Source of the DNA: SCTD01 sp038256525
Lineage (GTDB): Bacteria > Actinomycetota > Actinomycetes > Mycobacteriales > SCTD01
NCBI GenBank assembly: GCA_038256525.1
Contig: JBBSKF010000037.1
Span: forward strand, 1 to 24,443
DNA length: 24,443 bases
Direction: 5' to 3'
This document shows, piece after piece, positions 8,905-15,691 of the stretch. How positions within the stretch are numbered: the first letter of the stretch is position 1; the number at the start of each line of letters is the position of its first letter. Both the position numbers and the translations under genes were made by a program. The notes under the pieces were generated by a model. It made no database searches and was not told where the DNA came from. It saw nothing but the letters and a program-made list of their open reading frames with translations.

Positions 8905-9699
8905 CTAGTCGCGGCCCTGCAGGTAGCTGAGCAGCCGCAGGATGTTGAGGTAGAGGAAGACCAGTCCGACGACAAGTCCGAAGCTGACCCGCCACGCCTC
9001 CTGCTCCGGTACACCGGCGGCGACCATCCGGTCGGCCTGGTCGAAGTCCAGCACGAAGGTCAGGGCACCGAAGACGATCAGCCCGGCCGTGAACAGGATC
9101 GACAGCCCGGTGTTGCCGCCGCTGATACCCAACGGGTCACCGCTGGTGAAGGCGCCGGCGAGCAGGTTGAGCAGCAGGACGGCGACCATGCCGATCAATC
9201 CGAAGGTCACGACCTTGGCGAACATCGGGGTGGCGCGCAGCCGGCCGCTCTTGTAGCCGAACAGCACCGCGCCGAAGACCGCCGCCGTGCCGATGACCGC
9301 CTGGACGACGATGCCGCTGTAGCTGCCCTCGTAGCTCGCGCTGATCACACCGAGGAAGACACCCTGGGTCGCGGCGTAGGCGAGCACCAAGGGCGGGCTG
9401 ACCTGCTTTTTGAAGATGTTCACCATCGCCAGGGCGAATCCGACAAGACCCGCGATCAGCGCGAACCCGATCGGGACCTGCAGGACCCAGGCGCCTGCTC
9501 CGACCGTGACGATGATGGCGAGCAGGAGGCCCGTCTTGACGATGACGTCGTCGAGCGTCATCCGCTGCGGGGTGCCGTAGATGTCGGCGACGTCGTCGGC
9601 GGTCGGGGCAGACCGGTCGAAGCCAACGCCCTGCTGGAGGCTGCGCGCGAGGGTTTCGCTGCGCGCGAAGACGGGGTTGTTGGACTGCACGCTCCGCAT
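8905..9699 (-). CDS. Bax inhibitor-1 / YccA family membrane protein
   Basis: This 264-residue integral membrane protein begins with a cytosolic N-terminus of about 50 residues, followed by about seven closely packed hydrophobic helices. Family features include the acidic C-terminal region LDFDQADRMV and the last helix LYLNILRLLSYL. Relatives such as E. coli YccA and B. subtilis YetJ act as pH-sensitive Ca2+ leak channels or modulators of the FtsH protease; the role here is inferred only from the family. The start is ATG 9699, with GGAG 8 nt upstream. A longer open frame would run into the tRNA gene and is not real. The tRNA upstream is on the same strand, with a gap of 103 bp. Confidence 0.9.
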   Translation of the reverse strand: MRSVQSNNPVFARSETLARSLQQGVGFDRSAPTADDVADIYGTPQRMTLDDVIVKTGLLLAIIVTVGAGAWVLQVPIGFALIAGLVGFALAMVNIFKKQVSPPLVLAYAATQGVFLGVISASYEGSYSGIVVQAVIGTAAVFGAVLFGYKSGRLRATPMFAKVVTFGLIGMVAVLLLNLLAGAFTSGDPLGISGGNTGLSILFTAGLIVFGALTFVLDFDQADRMVAAGVPEQEAWRVSFGLVVGLVFLYLNILRLLSYLQGRD

Positions 9700-9802
9700 T
9701 GCTCTTCTCCTTTGCTCGGCCCACGGTCGGGGCCGTGCTACTTCTACAACGTACGGGATTGCGCGTCTGTGCCCGTGTGGAAGCGCGAAAATGTGCGCTT
9801 CG

Positions 9803-9877
9803 TGCCCCCGGTGGGATTCGAACCCACAACTCAGCCATTTTAAGTGGCTCGCCACTGCCGGGTTGGGCTACGGGGGC
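9803..9877 (-). tRNA. tRNA with anticodon UAA and short variable loop (nominal tRNA-Leu)
   Basis: Read on the minus strand, a 75-nt cloverleaf forms. The acceptor stem pairs GCCCCCG with CGGGGGC and is followed by discriminator A73. The anticodon arm is AGCCA / CTTAAAA / TGGCT, which puts TAA at positions 34-36. The T arm is GTGGG / TTCGAAT / CCCAC. The variable loop is only 5 nt (GAGTT). The D arm is short (G10-C25, C11-G24, C12-G23; position 13-22 is mismatched), with GG present in the loop. CCA is not encoded. Anticodon UAA would read UUA, so automatic annotation would call it Leu. Bacterial tRNA-Leu normally has a long variable arm, which is absent here, so the charged amino acid is uncertain. 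Confidence 0.88.
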
Positions 9878-9953
9878 CGACGGATCCACCGGGCGACGGG
9901 TCCGCGTGCGTCCACTGTGGCACGCAGTTGTCAGGATCGGTCACACTTGGCAG

Positions 9954-11180
9954 GTGCACACCCGCCGGGACCAGCTGACGAGCGCGCGGGTGACCTATCG
10001 CGAGGTCCTGGGCCACCGCGAGTTCCGTACGATGTTCCTGGCTGGCGGACTGTCCGTGGTGGGCGACCAGGTCGCCCGTATCGCGGTCGCGCTCCTCGTC
10101 TTCGAACGCTCCGGGTCGGCTTTCGCGGCGTCGGCCACCTACGCCTGCTCCTACCTGACCTGGCTGCTCGGCGGGCCGGTGCTGTCGGCCCTGTCGGACC
10201 GGCACTCCCGCCGCTCGCTGATGATCGTCGTGGATCTGATGCGCCTGATCCTGGTTGCGCTGCTCGTGCTGCCCGACATTCCGCTGTGGTCGATCTTCGT
10301 CGTACTGGTCGCGGTGGGGCTGCTGAGCCCGCCGTTCGAGGCCGCCCGCAGCGCACTGCTCGCCGACATGCTCGACGGCGAGCGCTACCTGGTGGGCAAC
10401 ACGCTGACCCAGACGGCCAACCAGGCCGGGCAGGTCCTCGGTTTCGTCGGAGGCGGTGCACTGGTTGCTCTGCTCGGCATCCAGGGAGCGCTGCTGACCA
10501 ACGCAGGGAGCTTCGCTGTCTCGGCGCTCCTGCTGCTCGTCGGCGTGCGCGAGCGCGGCCGGCCCGCGACGACGCCGCGGGTCTCCCTACCGCACGAGGT
10601 GGGCGAGGGAGCGCGCCTGCTCCTTGACAGCCCGACCCTGCGTGGCCTGCTGGCGTGGGGCCTGCTCAGTGCCGCCATCGTCATCGCCCCCGAGGGCCTC
10701 GCGGTCGCCATCAGCGACGACGCCGGTGGGGGGGCGCTCACTGCGGGTCTGCTGACAGCGGCCGTGCCCGCGGGCTTCCTGCTCGGATCCTTCCTGCTGG
10801 TGCGCGTGCCGAGCGAGCGGCGAGAACGCCTTTTCGTGCCGCTGACGCTGGTGAGCATCGTGCCGTTGCTGCTCACGCCGCTGATCGACTCGCTGCTCGT
10901 CCTGGCCGCCGTCTGGGTGGTGGCCGGCGCCGGCAACGCCCTGCAGCTGATCGCCAACGCGTCGTACGTCCAGGCCGTCCCGCCGCACCTGCGCGGACGC
11001 GCCTACGGCATCGCCGGCACAGCGCTGGCCGCGATCCAGGGCATCGTCCTGCTGCTGGCGGGAGCGCTGGCCGAGGTGACCGACCCCCGCGTGCCGGTTG
11101 CCGTGGCAGCGGCGCTCGGGCTCGCTGTCCTGCCGGCTGTCCGCCGAGCCGGACGGCTCGCACCTGCAGGCGCCCCGTGA
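9954..11180 (+). CDS. Major facilitator superfamily transporter (DHA3-like)
   Basis: This 408-residue membrane protein has about 10-12 hydrophobic helices, starting at about residue 25. The loop between helices 2 and 3 carries the MFS signature region (LSDRHSRRSLM). The two-half arrangement fits drug/metabolite exporters of the EntS/MFS_3 type; its substrate is unknown. I set the start at GTG 9954, where clear similarity to such proteins begins; the open frame upstream runs through the tRNA and is spurious. The Shine-Dalgarno is weak. The last 4 nt (GTGA) overlap the start of the GGDEF/EAL gene, so the two are almost certainly translationally coupled. This links transport with c-di-GMP signalling. 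Confidence 0.85.
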   Translation: MHTRRDQLTSARVTYREVLGHREFRTMFLAGGLSVVGDQVARIAVALLVFERSGSAFAASATYACSYLTWLLGGPVLSALSDRHSRRSLMIVVDLMRLILVALLVLPDIPLWSIFVVLVAVGLLSPPFEAARSALLADMLDGERYLVGNTLTQTANQAGQVLGFVGGGALVALLGIQGALLTNAGSFAVSALLLLVGVRERGRPATTPRVSLPHEVGEGARLLLDSPTLRGLLAWGLLSAAIVIAPEGLAVAISDDAGGGALTAGLLTAAVPAGFLLGSFLLVRVPSERRERLFVPLTLVSIVPLLLTPLIDSLLVLAAVWVVAGAGNALQLIANASYVQAVPPHLRGRAYGIAGTALAAIQGIVLLLAGALAEVTDPRVPVAVAAALGLAVLPAVRRAGRLAPAGAP

Positions 11181-13666
11181 AGGCGCCGGAGCAGGCCACG
11201 ACGGCCGATCGGAAGGTGGGCGTGAGCCCGGCGCGTCGCCTGGCCGTGCTCGCCATCTCGCTGGGACTGCTGTTCATCGGGGTCGCCTTGGCGCTCGGTT
11301 CGGGAGGGACTCCGCTCGCAGTTCCTTTCGCCTTTCCAGCCGTGCTGCTGATTCCGTTGTACCTGGCCGCACAGCAACGTCCGCTCGACTTCGAGTTCCG
11401 TAAGGACTCCATCAGCATCACGCTGACCCAGCTCCCGCTGGCGTTGGGTGTCTTCCTGGCGGCACCCGGCCTACACCTGCTGATGCGTCTGGCGGCTGTC
11501 CTGATCGACAGCGTCCTGCTACGCCGGCTGAGCCCGGTCAAGGTGGCCTACAACATCGGCGCAGCCGCGTTCGAGATCGGGGTGGTGACCGCCGCCGTTG
11601 CGACCGTCCCCCGGATGGATGCACCCGGGCCGATGCTCTGGCTGGCCCTCTACCTCGGGTTGCTCGTCGGCGACCTGCTGGGAAACCTCGCCCTGCAGGG
11701 CATCTTGTGGCTGCTCGGTCGCCGCTCCACCCGAGCCGAGGTGCTCCAGCCTCTGGCGGTCATCGTCGCGGTGTCCACGGTCTTCACCGGCGTGACCATC
11801 GTGGCGATGGCGGCAGCCTTCACAGATCCCGCCACCATCGTCGTGACACTCGTACTCGCGGCGGCTCTGACCCTGGCCTACCGAGGCCATCGGCGGCAGT
11901 CCGCGCAGGCCAAGAGCACCGAGGATCTGCACTCCTTCGTCAAAGGACTCGGTCCCTTCGTCGTCGAGGACCAACAGGCCCCCCTGGTTCTCGAAAGGGT
12001 CCGTGGCCTCCTGCACAGCCGCCACCTCGACCTCGCCCTCTGCGATCGGACATCCGGGCTGTGGCGCCACCTGGTCGTGTCGGACGGCGATGCTCAGCCA
12101 CGCCAGCGGGTCCAGCCCGTCACCCCAGGTGAGCTGACAGCGCTGACCGGCAGCCCGTCGCTGGCCGGTCATGGTCGATCGGGGGAGTCACTGCGGATGG
12201 CCACGCCGCTGGTCGGCAGCGACGGCGTGCTGGGCGTCCTGACGGCGCAGGACCGGTTGGGAACGGTGCGGGGCTTCGACATGGGCGACCTGCGGCTGCT
12301 GGAGACGATCGGGGCCGAGCTCGCCACCGCCCTCGAGCGCGGACGCCTGCTCGCCGATCTTGAAAGGGCGGCAACCACCGACCCCCTGACGAGCCTGCCG
12401 AATCTGAGCGAGATGACCCGCCGGCTCTCGATGATGCTGGACGAGACGAGCGGCGACGTCGTGCTGGCCGCTGTCGCCGTCGACTCCTTCCGCGAGGTCA
12501 ACGACACCCTCGGCCACGAGGTCGGTGATGAGTTGCTGGTCGAGGTCGCCTCCAGGCTGAAGCAGGCACTGCCGAGCGCCATCATCGCCCGCATGGGCGG
12601 CGGTCGCTTCGCGGTGGCGGTCACCATGGCCATGACGGGCGGCGAGCCCGGGATGTTCTTCCTCGACCTGCGCGCGCAGATCGAGGGCAGCGCACAGATC
12701 GGGGCGATCGGCGCGCACGTCAAGCTCTCCGTGGGCTGTGTCAGCGCCCCGGAGGACGGCACTGACGCCACGACGCTGCTCCGCCGCGCGGAGACCGCGA
12801 TGTACAGCGCCCGCCTTGCCTACGGCGGACCGGTTCTGTGGGAGCCGGTTTACGAAGTCAAGGGACAGCGCAGACTGGCGGTGGTCATGGCGCTGCGGGA
12901 GGCGCTGACGACCGGAGCGATCGGCATCATGTTCCAACCGAAGGTCGCGGCGGTCAGCGGCGAGGCGACCGGGGTCGAAGCCCTCGCCCGGTGGACGCAC
13001 CCGGCCCTCGGCCCTATTCGACCGGACGAGTTCATCCCGCTGGCCGAGGCTTCCGGACTGATGGGACCGTTCACGAGCTCCGTCGTACGGCAGAGCCTGT
13101 TGGCCTGCAAGGACTGGCAGCGACCGGGTTGTCGGGTCGGGGTGGCCGTCAACGTGAGCGCAGAGACCGTGCTCGACCCCGCCTTCGTCACCGAGATCGA
13201 GGCCATCCTCGCCTCGACCGGTGTTCCGGCACAGCTCTTGACAATCGAGCTCACCGAGAGCGTCCTCGTGCATGACGCCGACCTGGCTGTCGTGCGCATG
13301 CAGGAGTTGCGGGCTTTGGGGATCAAGCTCTCGGTCGACGACTTCGGCACCGGCTACTCGTCGCTGATCTACCTCACAGGGCTACCAGTGGACGAGGTGA
13401 AAATCGACAAAGGCTTCGTGGACGGGATCGTCGACGAGCCGGCGGATCGAGCCGTTGTCCGTGCCGTCGTGGACATCGGCCATACGCTCGGTCTCCGAGT
13501 CGTCGCCGAAGGCGTGGAACACCCTGAACAGCAGGCCGTCCTGCGGACACTGGGCGTCGACGAGGTCCAAGGCTATCTCTACGCGCGACCTATGCCTGCC
13601 GCCGAGATCTCTGCCTGGCTGGGAAATCGGATGGCCGAGGTCAAGGGTGAACCGCAGTGCAACTAG
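11177..13666 (+). CDS. Membrane-bound c-di-GMP phosphodiesterase with GAF-like, degenerate GGDEF and EAL domains
   Basis: This 829-residue protein starts with about 6-8 transmembrane helices (residues 17-235). A GAF-like sensor region follows (about 255-385), then a GGDEF domain (about 395-550) and an EAL domain (about 570-820). The cyclase signature is degenerate: residues 474-478 read GGGRF instead of GGDEF, so diguanylate synthesis is unlikely, though GTP binding or regulation is possible. The EAL domain keeps its catalytic set: E601-A-L, NVS, ELTES, D721-D-F-G, KIDKGF and AEGVE. I therefore infer hydrolysis of c-di-GMP to pGpG, controlled by the membrane and GAF regions. Start GTG 11177 overlaps the transporter stop by 4 nt; a GTG at 11216 is an alternative. 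Confidence 0.92.
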   Translation: MKAPEQATTADRKVGVSPARRLAVLAISLGLLFIGVALALGSGGTPLAVPFAFPAVLLIPLYLAAQQRPLDFEFRKDSISITLTQLPLALGVFLAAPGLHLLMRLAAVLIDSVLLRRLSPVKVAYNIGAAAFEIGVVTAAVATVPRMDAPGPMLWLALYLGLLVGDLLGNLALQGILWLLGRRSTRAEVLQPLAVIVAVSTVFTGVTIVAMAAAFTDPATIVVTLVLAAALTLAYRGHRRQSAQAKSTEDLHSFVKGLGPFVVEDQQAPLVLERVRGLLHSRHLDLALCDRTSGLWRHLVVSDGDAQPRQRVQPVTPGELTALTGSPSLAGHGRSGESLRMATPLVGSDGVLGVLTAQDRLGTVRGFDMGDLRLLETIGAELATALERGRLLADLERAATTDPLTSLPNLSEMTRRLSMMLDETSGDVVLAAVAVDSFREVNDTLGHEVGDELLVEVASRLKQALPSAIIARMGGGRFAVAVTMAMTGGEPGMFFLDLRAQIEGSAQIGAIGAHVKLSVGCVSAPEDGTDATTLLRRAETAMYSARLAYGGPVLWEPVYEVKGQRRLAVVMALREALTTGAIGIMFQPKVAAVSGEATGVEALARWTHPALGPIRPDEFIPLAEASGLMGPFTSSVVRQSLLACKDWQRPGCRVGVAVNVSAETVLDPAFVTEIEAILASTGVPAQLLTIELTESVLVHDADLAVVRMQELRALGIKLSVDDFGTGYSSLIYLTGLPVDEVKIDKGFVDGIVDEPADRAVVRAVVDIGHTLGLRVVAEGVEHPEQQAVLRTLGVDEVQGYLYARPMPAAEISAWLGNRMAEVKGEPQCN

Positions 13667-13685
13667 CCGGTGTTCTCGCGCCGGC
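13666..13685 (+). terminator. Hairpin directly after the EAL gene stop
   Basis: GCCGGTG (13666-13672) pairs with CGCCGGC (13679-13685) over 7 bp including one G-U pair, around a 6-nt loop. It starts at the last base of the EAL gene's TAG, and TTTT follows after 6 nt (13692-13695). It fits a weak intrinsic terminator for the transporter-EAL operon. Read on the minus strand it is weaker (C-A mismatch) but could also end the mini-gene transcript. Confidence 0.5.
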
Positions 13686-13698
13686 CGTAGATTTTGAT

Positions 13699-13722
13699 CT
13701 AACCCCAGGTGTTACCGCGCAT
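13699..13722 (-). CDS. Mini-gene copy 2: heptapeptide M-R-G-N-T-W-G
   Basis: On the minus strand ATG (13722-13720) is preceded by AAGGAGGTG with 8 nt between GGAGG and ATG, an ideal ribosome binding site. The frame encodes MRGNTWG and ends with TAG at 13699. It is a near copy of the mini-gene at 13769-13789. The two share G-N-T-W-G and the same Shine-Dalgarno spacing. They differ by one whole extra codon (CGC, Arg), a silent GGT/GGC change and TAG/TAA stops, which is the pattern expected of translated sequence. AGGTGT in the ribosome binding site can also pair with ACACCT within the codons, so an RNA hairpin role cannot be excluded. I do not recognise the peptide; no signal sequence is possible at this length. 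Confidence 0.6.
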   Translation of the reverse strand: MRGNTWG

Positions 13723-13804
13723 GATGGACACCTCCTTCTCGATGAACGTGCTGATGGGTGTCTCGTCGTTAGCCCCAGGTGTTACCCATGAGGTGCACCT
13801 CCTT
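13700..13804. repeat. Tandem pair of a roughly 40-bp element, 70-bp period
   Basis: CCCCAGGTGTTACC occurs at 13703-13716 and 13773-13786, exactly 70 bp apart, and the match extends over TA[A/G] to the left. A second shared block, CACCTCCTT, lies at 13729-13737 and 13796-13804, 67 bp apart. The 3-bp difference is one codon of the mini-genes on the minus strand. Sequence between the two elements is not conserved, so selection seems confined to the ribosome binding site and the short frame. Confidence 0.85.
13769..13789 (-). CDS. Mini-gene copy 1: hexapeptide M-G-N-T-W-G
   Basis: On the minus strand ATG (13789-13787) follows AAAGGAGGTG with 8 nt between GGAGG and ATG. The frame encodes MGNTWG and ends with TAA at 13769. 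It is the upstream member of the pair; the second copy starts 46 nt after its stop. GAGGTGCACCTC (13790-13801) covers the ribosome binding site and is a perfect palindrome, so the site could be masked in a small hairpin. The pair lies about 180 nt beyond the uracil-DNA glycosylase stop, past a strong hairpin, so it probably has its own promoter; TATGGT at 13850-13845 is the only -10-like hexamer I can offer, without a good -35. Function unknown. Confidence 0.6.
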   Translation of the reverse strand: MGNTWG

Positions 13805-13875
13805 TGGTCGCCGCCGGACTGGGCCGTCCGGGCTACTGCGTCCGACCATATGCCACGGGCGTGTACGCGGTTATG

Positions 13876-13928
13876 CTGATATCAGGCGCATTTGACCGCA
13901 TCCCGCACGGTTCACCGAATCTTTGACC
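13876..13928. promoter_or_regulatory. Palindrome and direct repeats upstream of the mini-genes
   Basis: CTGATATCAG (13876-13885) is a perfect 10-bp palindrome. Next to it TTTGACC occurs at 13891-13897 and 13922-13928, 31 bp apart (about three helical turns); on the minus strand these read GGTCAAA. The stretch is clearly AT-richer than its neighbours and lies upstream of both mini-genes, so it is the likeliest control region for them. No factor can be named. Confidence 0.35.
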
Positions 13929-13931
13929 ATT

Positions 13932-13953
13932 CGGCCCATATTCCCATGGGCCG
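13932..13953 (-). terminator. Hairpin after the uracil-DNA glycosylase gene
   Basis: CGGCCCAT (13932-13939) and ATGGGCCG (13946-13953) form a perfect 8-bp stem with a 6-nt loop, 36 nt beyond the stop of the last gene in the minus-strand series. There is no U tract, as is common in high-GC actinobacteria. It probably ends the eno-to-glycosylase transcript. Confidence 0.5.
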
Positions 13954-13988
13954 TTCGGGTCGACCTCCCGGGTGTGGGGGTCCATCGA

Positions 13989-14774
13989 TCAGACCGGCCG
14001 GGCGAGCTGCTGCGCGCGACGCAGGATCGCGTCCAGCATCGGCTCGGTCAGCCGACCGGTGAAGGTGTTCTGCTGACTGACGTGATAGCAGCCCAGCACC
14101 GTCGGTCCGCCCGGCACGACGACCTCGACGCCGTGTCCGAAGGCCGGCACCCGCACCGGCACCGCTTCGCCGGCGGCGCGCAGCACCGGCCACAGCGCGG
14201 ACCAGCCGTATCCACCGAGGACGACCACCGCGCGCACGGTCGGACGCAGGAAGCGCCACTCCGCGACGAGCCAGGGCGCACAGCTGTCCCGCTCGGCGGG
14301 GGTCGGCCGGTTGGCAGGCGGCGCGCAGCGGACCGGCAGGGTGATCCGCAGGTCGAGCAGCTGCTGCCCGTCGTCGGCTGAGGTCGACTCGGGCTGGCTC
14401 GCAAGGCCGGCCCGGTGCAGGGCGGCGAACAGCCAGTCCCCGCTGCGGTCGCCGGTGAAGATGCGCCCGGTGCGATTCCCGCCGTGCGCGGCGGGCGCCA
14501 ACCCGACGACGGCGATCGACGCGTCCGCCGGACCCCAGCCGGTGACCGGGCGGCCCCAGTAGGACTGCTCCGCAAAGGCAGCCCGCCTGGTCTGCGCCAC
14601 CTGCTCGCGCCAGGCCACCAGGCGCGGGCAGGCCCGGCACACCGACGAGCAGGCGTCCAGGTGCACCAGCGTTCGCGCGGCGGCCGCAAGGCGCCCGACG
14701 TCCGCGGCGTCACCGGCCACCGGGGTCGTCGGGTCGGCGCGGTCGTTCGGATGTCCCGAACCGGCCGGGATCAT
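13989..14774 (-). CDS. Family 5 uracil-DNA glycosylase (UDGb type, iron-sulfur)
   Basis: This 261-residue enzyme removes uracil, and in family 5 also hypoxanthine and related damaged bases, from DNA. Cys46 and Cys49 (CRACP) with Cys150 and Cys165 are the expected 4Fe-4S ligands. Motif A reads GLAPAAHGGNRTGRIFTGD and lacks the catalytic Asn/Asp of classical UDG, which is diagnostic of family 5. The C-terminal active-site motif is HVSQQN from His231. Start ATG 14774 overlaps the stop of ppx (ATGA), so translation is coupled. It is the last gene of the minus-strand series. The M. tuberculosis homologue is UdgB, which there lies elsewhere in the genome. Confidence 0.92.
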   Translation of the reverse strand: MIPAGSGHPNDRADPTTPVAGDAADVGRLAAAARTLVHLDACSSVCRACPRLVAWREQVAQTRRAAFAEQSYWGRPVTGWGPADASIAVVGLAPAAHGGNRTGRIFTGDRSGDWLFAALHRAGLASQPESTSADDGQQLLDLRITLPVRCAPPANRPTPAERDSCAPWLVAEWRFLRPTVRAVVVLGGYGWSALWPVLRAAGEAVPVRVPAFGHGVEVVVPGGPTVLGCYHVSQQNTFTGRLTEPMLDAILRRAQQLARPV

Positions 14775-15691
14775 CTGCCTGCAGTCGCGACGGACCAGGC
14801 GATCCCGTCGAGGATGTCAGCCTCGCTGGCGAGCACCTCGGACAGACCCAGCCGATCAACGACCACTGCCAGCACGAGGGCGCCGGCCGCGATCACATCG
14901 ACCCGACCGGGGTGCATCACCGGCAACGCGGTCCGCTCGCTGCGTGTCAGGGTCAGCAGCCGCCGCGAGACGGCGGCGATGTCGGCCGCCGCCAGCCGGG
15001 ACAGGTGAATGCGCCCGGCGTCGTAGCCCGGCAGCGCGAGCGCCAGGGCCGCGACGGTGGTGACCGATCCGGCAAGCCCGATCACGGTCCGGGCCCGGCC
15101 TACCGGCACGTCCTGTCGGACACGGTCCAGCGCCGCGTCGATGTCGGCCTCGGCGGCCGCCACCTGCACCGGTGTGGGCGGGTCGTTCGCGAAGTGCCGC
15201 TCGGTCAACCGGACGCAGCCGATGTCGACGCTGCTGGCGGCAAGCACCGACCGGGTCCCGAGGACGAGCTCGGTGGAGCCACCGCCAACGTCCATCACCA
15301 GGAAGGGGCCCTCACCCGGATCGAGGTCGCGGGTGGCACCGTCGAAGGACAGCGCCGCCTCCTGCTGCCCGGTGACGACCTCCGGCACGACGCCCAGCGT
15401 GGCCGACACCATCGCGGAGAAGTCGTTGCGATTGCGGGCATCCCGGGTCGCACTCGTCGCAACCACGCGCGTGCGTTCGACGCCGAGCGCCCGACAGGTG
15501 GCTGCATAGTCCTCGAGGGCGAGCCGGGTCCGTTCGAGCGCCTCCGGGGCGAGCTCGCCCGTGCGGTCGACGCCCTGCCCGAGCCGTACGACGCGCATCT
15601 CACGGTGGATGTCGAGCTTCGTCGGACCGTCGACATCGGCGATCAGCAAGCGGATCGAGTTGGTGCCGCAGTCGACCGCCGCGATCCTCAC
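14771..15691 (-). CDS. ppx: Exopolyphosphatase / guanosine pentaphosphate phosphohydrolase (Ppx/GppA)
   Basis: This 306-residue protein belongs to the ASKHA phosphotransferase fold and hydrolyses terminal phosphates of polyphosphate or of pppGpp. Phosphate-binding motif 1 is DCGTNSIRLL (residues 7-16). Glu111 in TGQQEA is the likely catalytic base, and DVGGGSTE at 134-141 is the second phosphate loop. The protein is the short actinobacterial type without the C-terminal HD-like domain of E. coli Ppx. GTG 15691 overlaps the DUF501 stop by 4 nt (GTGA); the open frame continuing upstream is a shadow. Corresponds to Rv1026 by position. Which substrate prevails cannot be told from sequence. Confidence 0.92.
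   Translation of the reverse strand: MRIAAVDCGTNSIRLLIADVDGPTKLDIHREMRVVRLGQGVDRTGELAPEALERTRLALEDYAATCRALGVERTRVVATSATRDARNRNDFSAMVSATLGVVPEVVTGQQEAALSFDGATRDLDPGEGPFLVMDVGGGSTELVLGTRSVLAASSVDIGCVRLTERHFANDPPTPVQVAAAEADIDAALDRVRQDVPVGRARTVIGLAGSVTTVAALALALPGYDAGRIHLSRLAAADIAAVSRRLLTLTRSERTALPVMHPGRVDVIAAGALVLAVVVDRLGLSEVLASEADILDGIAWSVATAGR

Noticed and set aside
9700..9855. N-terminal extension of the Bax inhibitor frame through the tRNA
   Set aside because: The extension translates the tRNA T arm and has no hydrophobic or family pattern; ATG 9699 has a good Shine-Dalgarno.
9803..9877. tRNA gene as the attachment site of a genomic island
   Set aside because: I found no second copy of the tRNA 3' end, no integrase and no composition shift in the transporter-EAL region that follows.
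13894..13951. Possible third small minus-strand frame M-G-I-W-A-E-W-S-K-I-R after the glycosylase gene
   Set aside because: Its nearest GGAGG is about 16 nt before the ATG, the start codon falls inside a strong hairpin, and it shares nothing with the two mini-genes.
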